Shown here one piece after another: positions 63,847 to 64,000 of a DNA stretch of 64,000 bases (positions within the stretch are counted from its first letter, which is position 1; every line of letters starts with the position of its first letter). The DNA is from Lysinibacillus odysseyi. GTDB lineage: Bacteria; Bacillota; Bacilli; Bacillales_A; Planococcaceae. The notes below the pieces were generated by a model. That model saw only the letters and a list, made by a program, of their open reading frames with translations, was not told where the DNA came from and did not search any database. The stretch is from NCBI GenBank assembly GCA_014595895.1, contig JABUKB010000007.1, positions 58,263-122,262 of the forward strand, written 5' to 3'. The position numbers were made by a program, and so were the translations under genes.

Positions 63847-64000
63847 TTACTCACCTACCATACCGTCCTTATCATTATCTTGCATATATGGGTACAACCA
63901 ATGATCACTCATTATGGGCATACTATAACCTGCTGCTTTTGCTTCTTTAATCGTCACCTGTCCATTACCGTTTGTATCAACGTTGGAAACATCATTGTTT
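63847..64000 (-). CDS. Secreted-type protein with EF-hand-like excalibur end (5' part outside window)
   Basis: The last 50 codons of a leftward gene run to TAA at 63847. They encode NVDTNGNGQVTIKEAKAAGY, SDHWLYPYMQDNDKDGMVGE: two calcium-loop-like D-x-N/D-x-D/N-G segments as in excalibur domains at the ends of secreted nucleases and surface proteins of bacilli. The N-terminal part is beyond the right edge, so the main function cannot be told. Confidence 0.75.
   Translation of the reverse strand, partial: NNDVSNVDTNGNGQVTIKEAKAAGYSMPIMSDHWLYPYMQDNDKDGMVGE

Noticed and set aside
1..64000. tRNA or rRNA genes
   Set aside because: I found no cloverleaf or rRNA-like sequence by eye; a tRNAscan run would settle it.

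Overview
This window looks like part of a large plasmid, or an integrated plasmid-like element, from a low-GC Gram-positive spore-former of the Bacillaceae/Planococcaceae type (Lysinibacillus or a close relative is my inference). The signs are strong AGGAGG-type ribosome binding sites with frequent GTG and TTG starts, Gram-positive conjugation proteins, an agrBDCA locus, a DUF4176 gene and typical Bacillales insertion sequences. I ran no database search; family names rest on motifs I can read.

Layout. (1) Positions 1-12.5 kb form a single-direction conjugation block: VirB4-like ATPase (5' end outside), a polytopic VirB6/TrbL-like protein, a lipoprotein, a RusA-like protein, a replication-relaxation type winged-helix protein, a VirB8-like protein, a lytic transglycosylase/M23 hydrolase, small membrane proteins, a VirD4-like coupling protein without membrane anchor, an S1-domain protein and a small winged-helix protein. 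Its genes are separated by odd spacers built from ATTAAT/TTAAT words. No relaxase is visible. (2) 13-15 kb is a three-gene pseudopilin operon followed by an IS4-type element. (3) 16-27.5 kb is AT-rich accessory DNA with lipoproteins, a membrane diguanylate cyclase, a sigma/anti-sigma pair in which each gene carries one in-frame TAG, gene remnants, and at least five copies of a dispersed palindromic repeat. (4) 27.7-31 kb holds an apparent orphan small RNA and a DNA-processing operon: ERF annealing protein, zinc-finger primase-like protein, SSB and a PD-(D/E)XK nuclease. (5) 31.1-35.5 kb is an AT-rich two-gene cassette, a DUF3800/RNase H-like protein plus a 1064-residue nuclease-repeat protein; this is my best candidate for an undescribed defence system. 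(6) 36-43 kb carries a CoiA-like protein and the presumed replication region, where a Rep-like gene and a primase-type replication gene diverge around about 900 bp containing roughly twenty copies of GTGGTGCATTT or its complement. (7) 44-45.5 kb has a promoter-terminator RNA unit, a small plasmid protein and a RadC-like protein. (8) 46-64 kb is a mosaic of secreted or interbacterial functions (subtilisin-like protease, toxin-like secreted protein, agr quorum sensing, a Cys-rich secreted protein, a DUF4176 pair) among decayed IS3, ISL3 and group II intron sequences and one intact IS3/IS150-type element; an EF-hand-type secreted protein is cut by the right edge.

The two backbone sections (transfer and replication/DNA processing) share richer G+C, the same spacer style and the same gene density, so they probably form one plasmid chassis. 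The AT-rich cassettes between them look separately acquired and many are decaying: I count at least nine interrupted genes or gene fragments.
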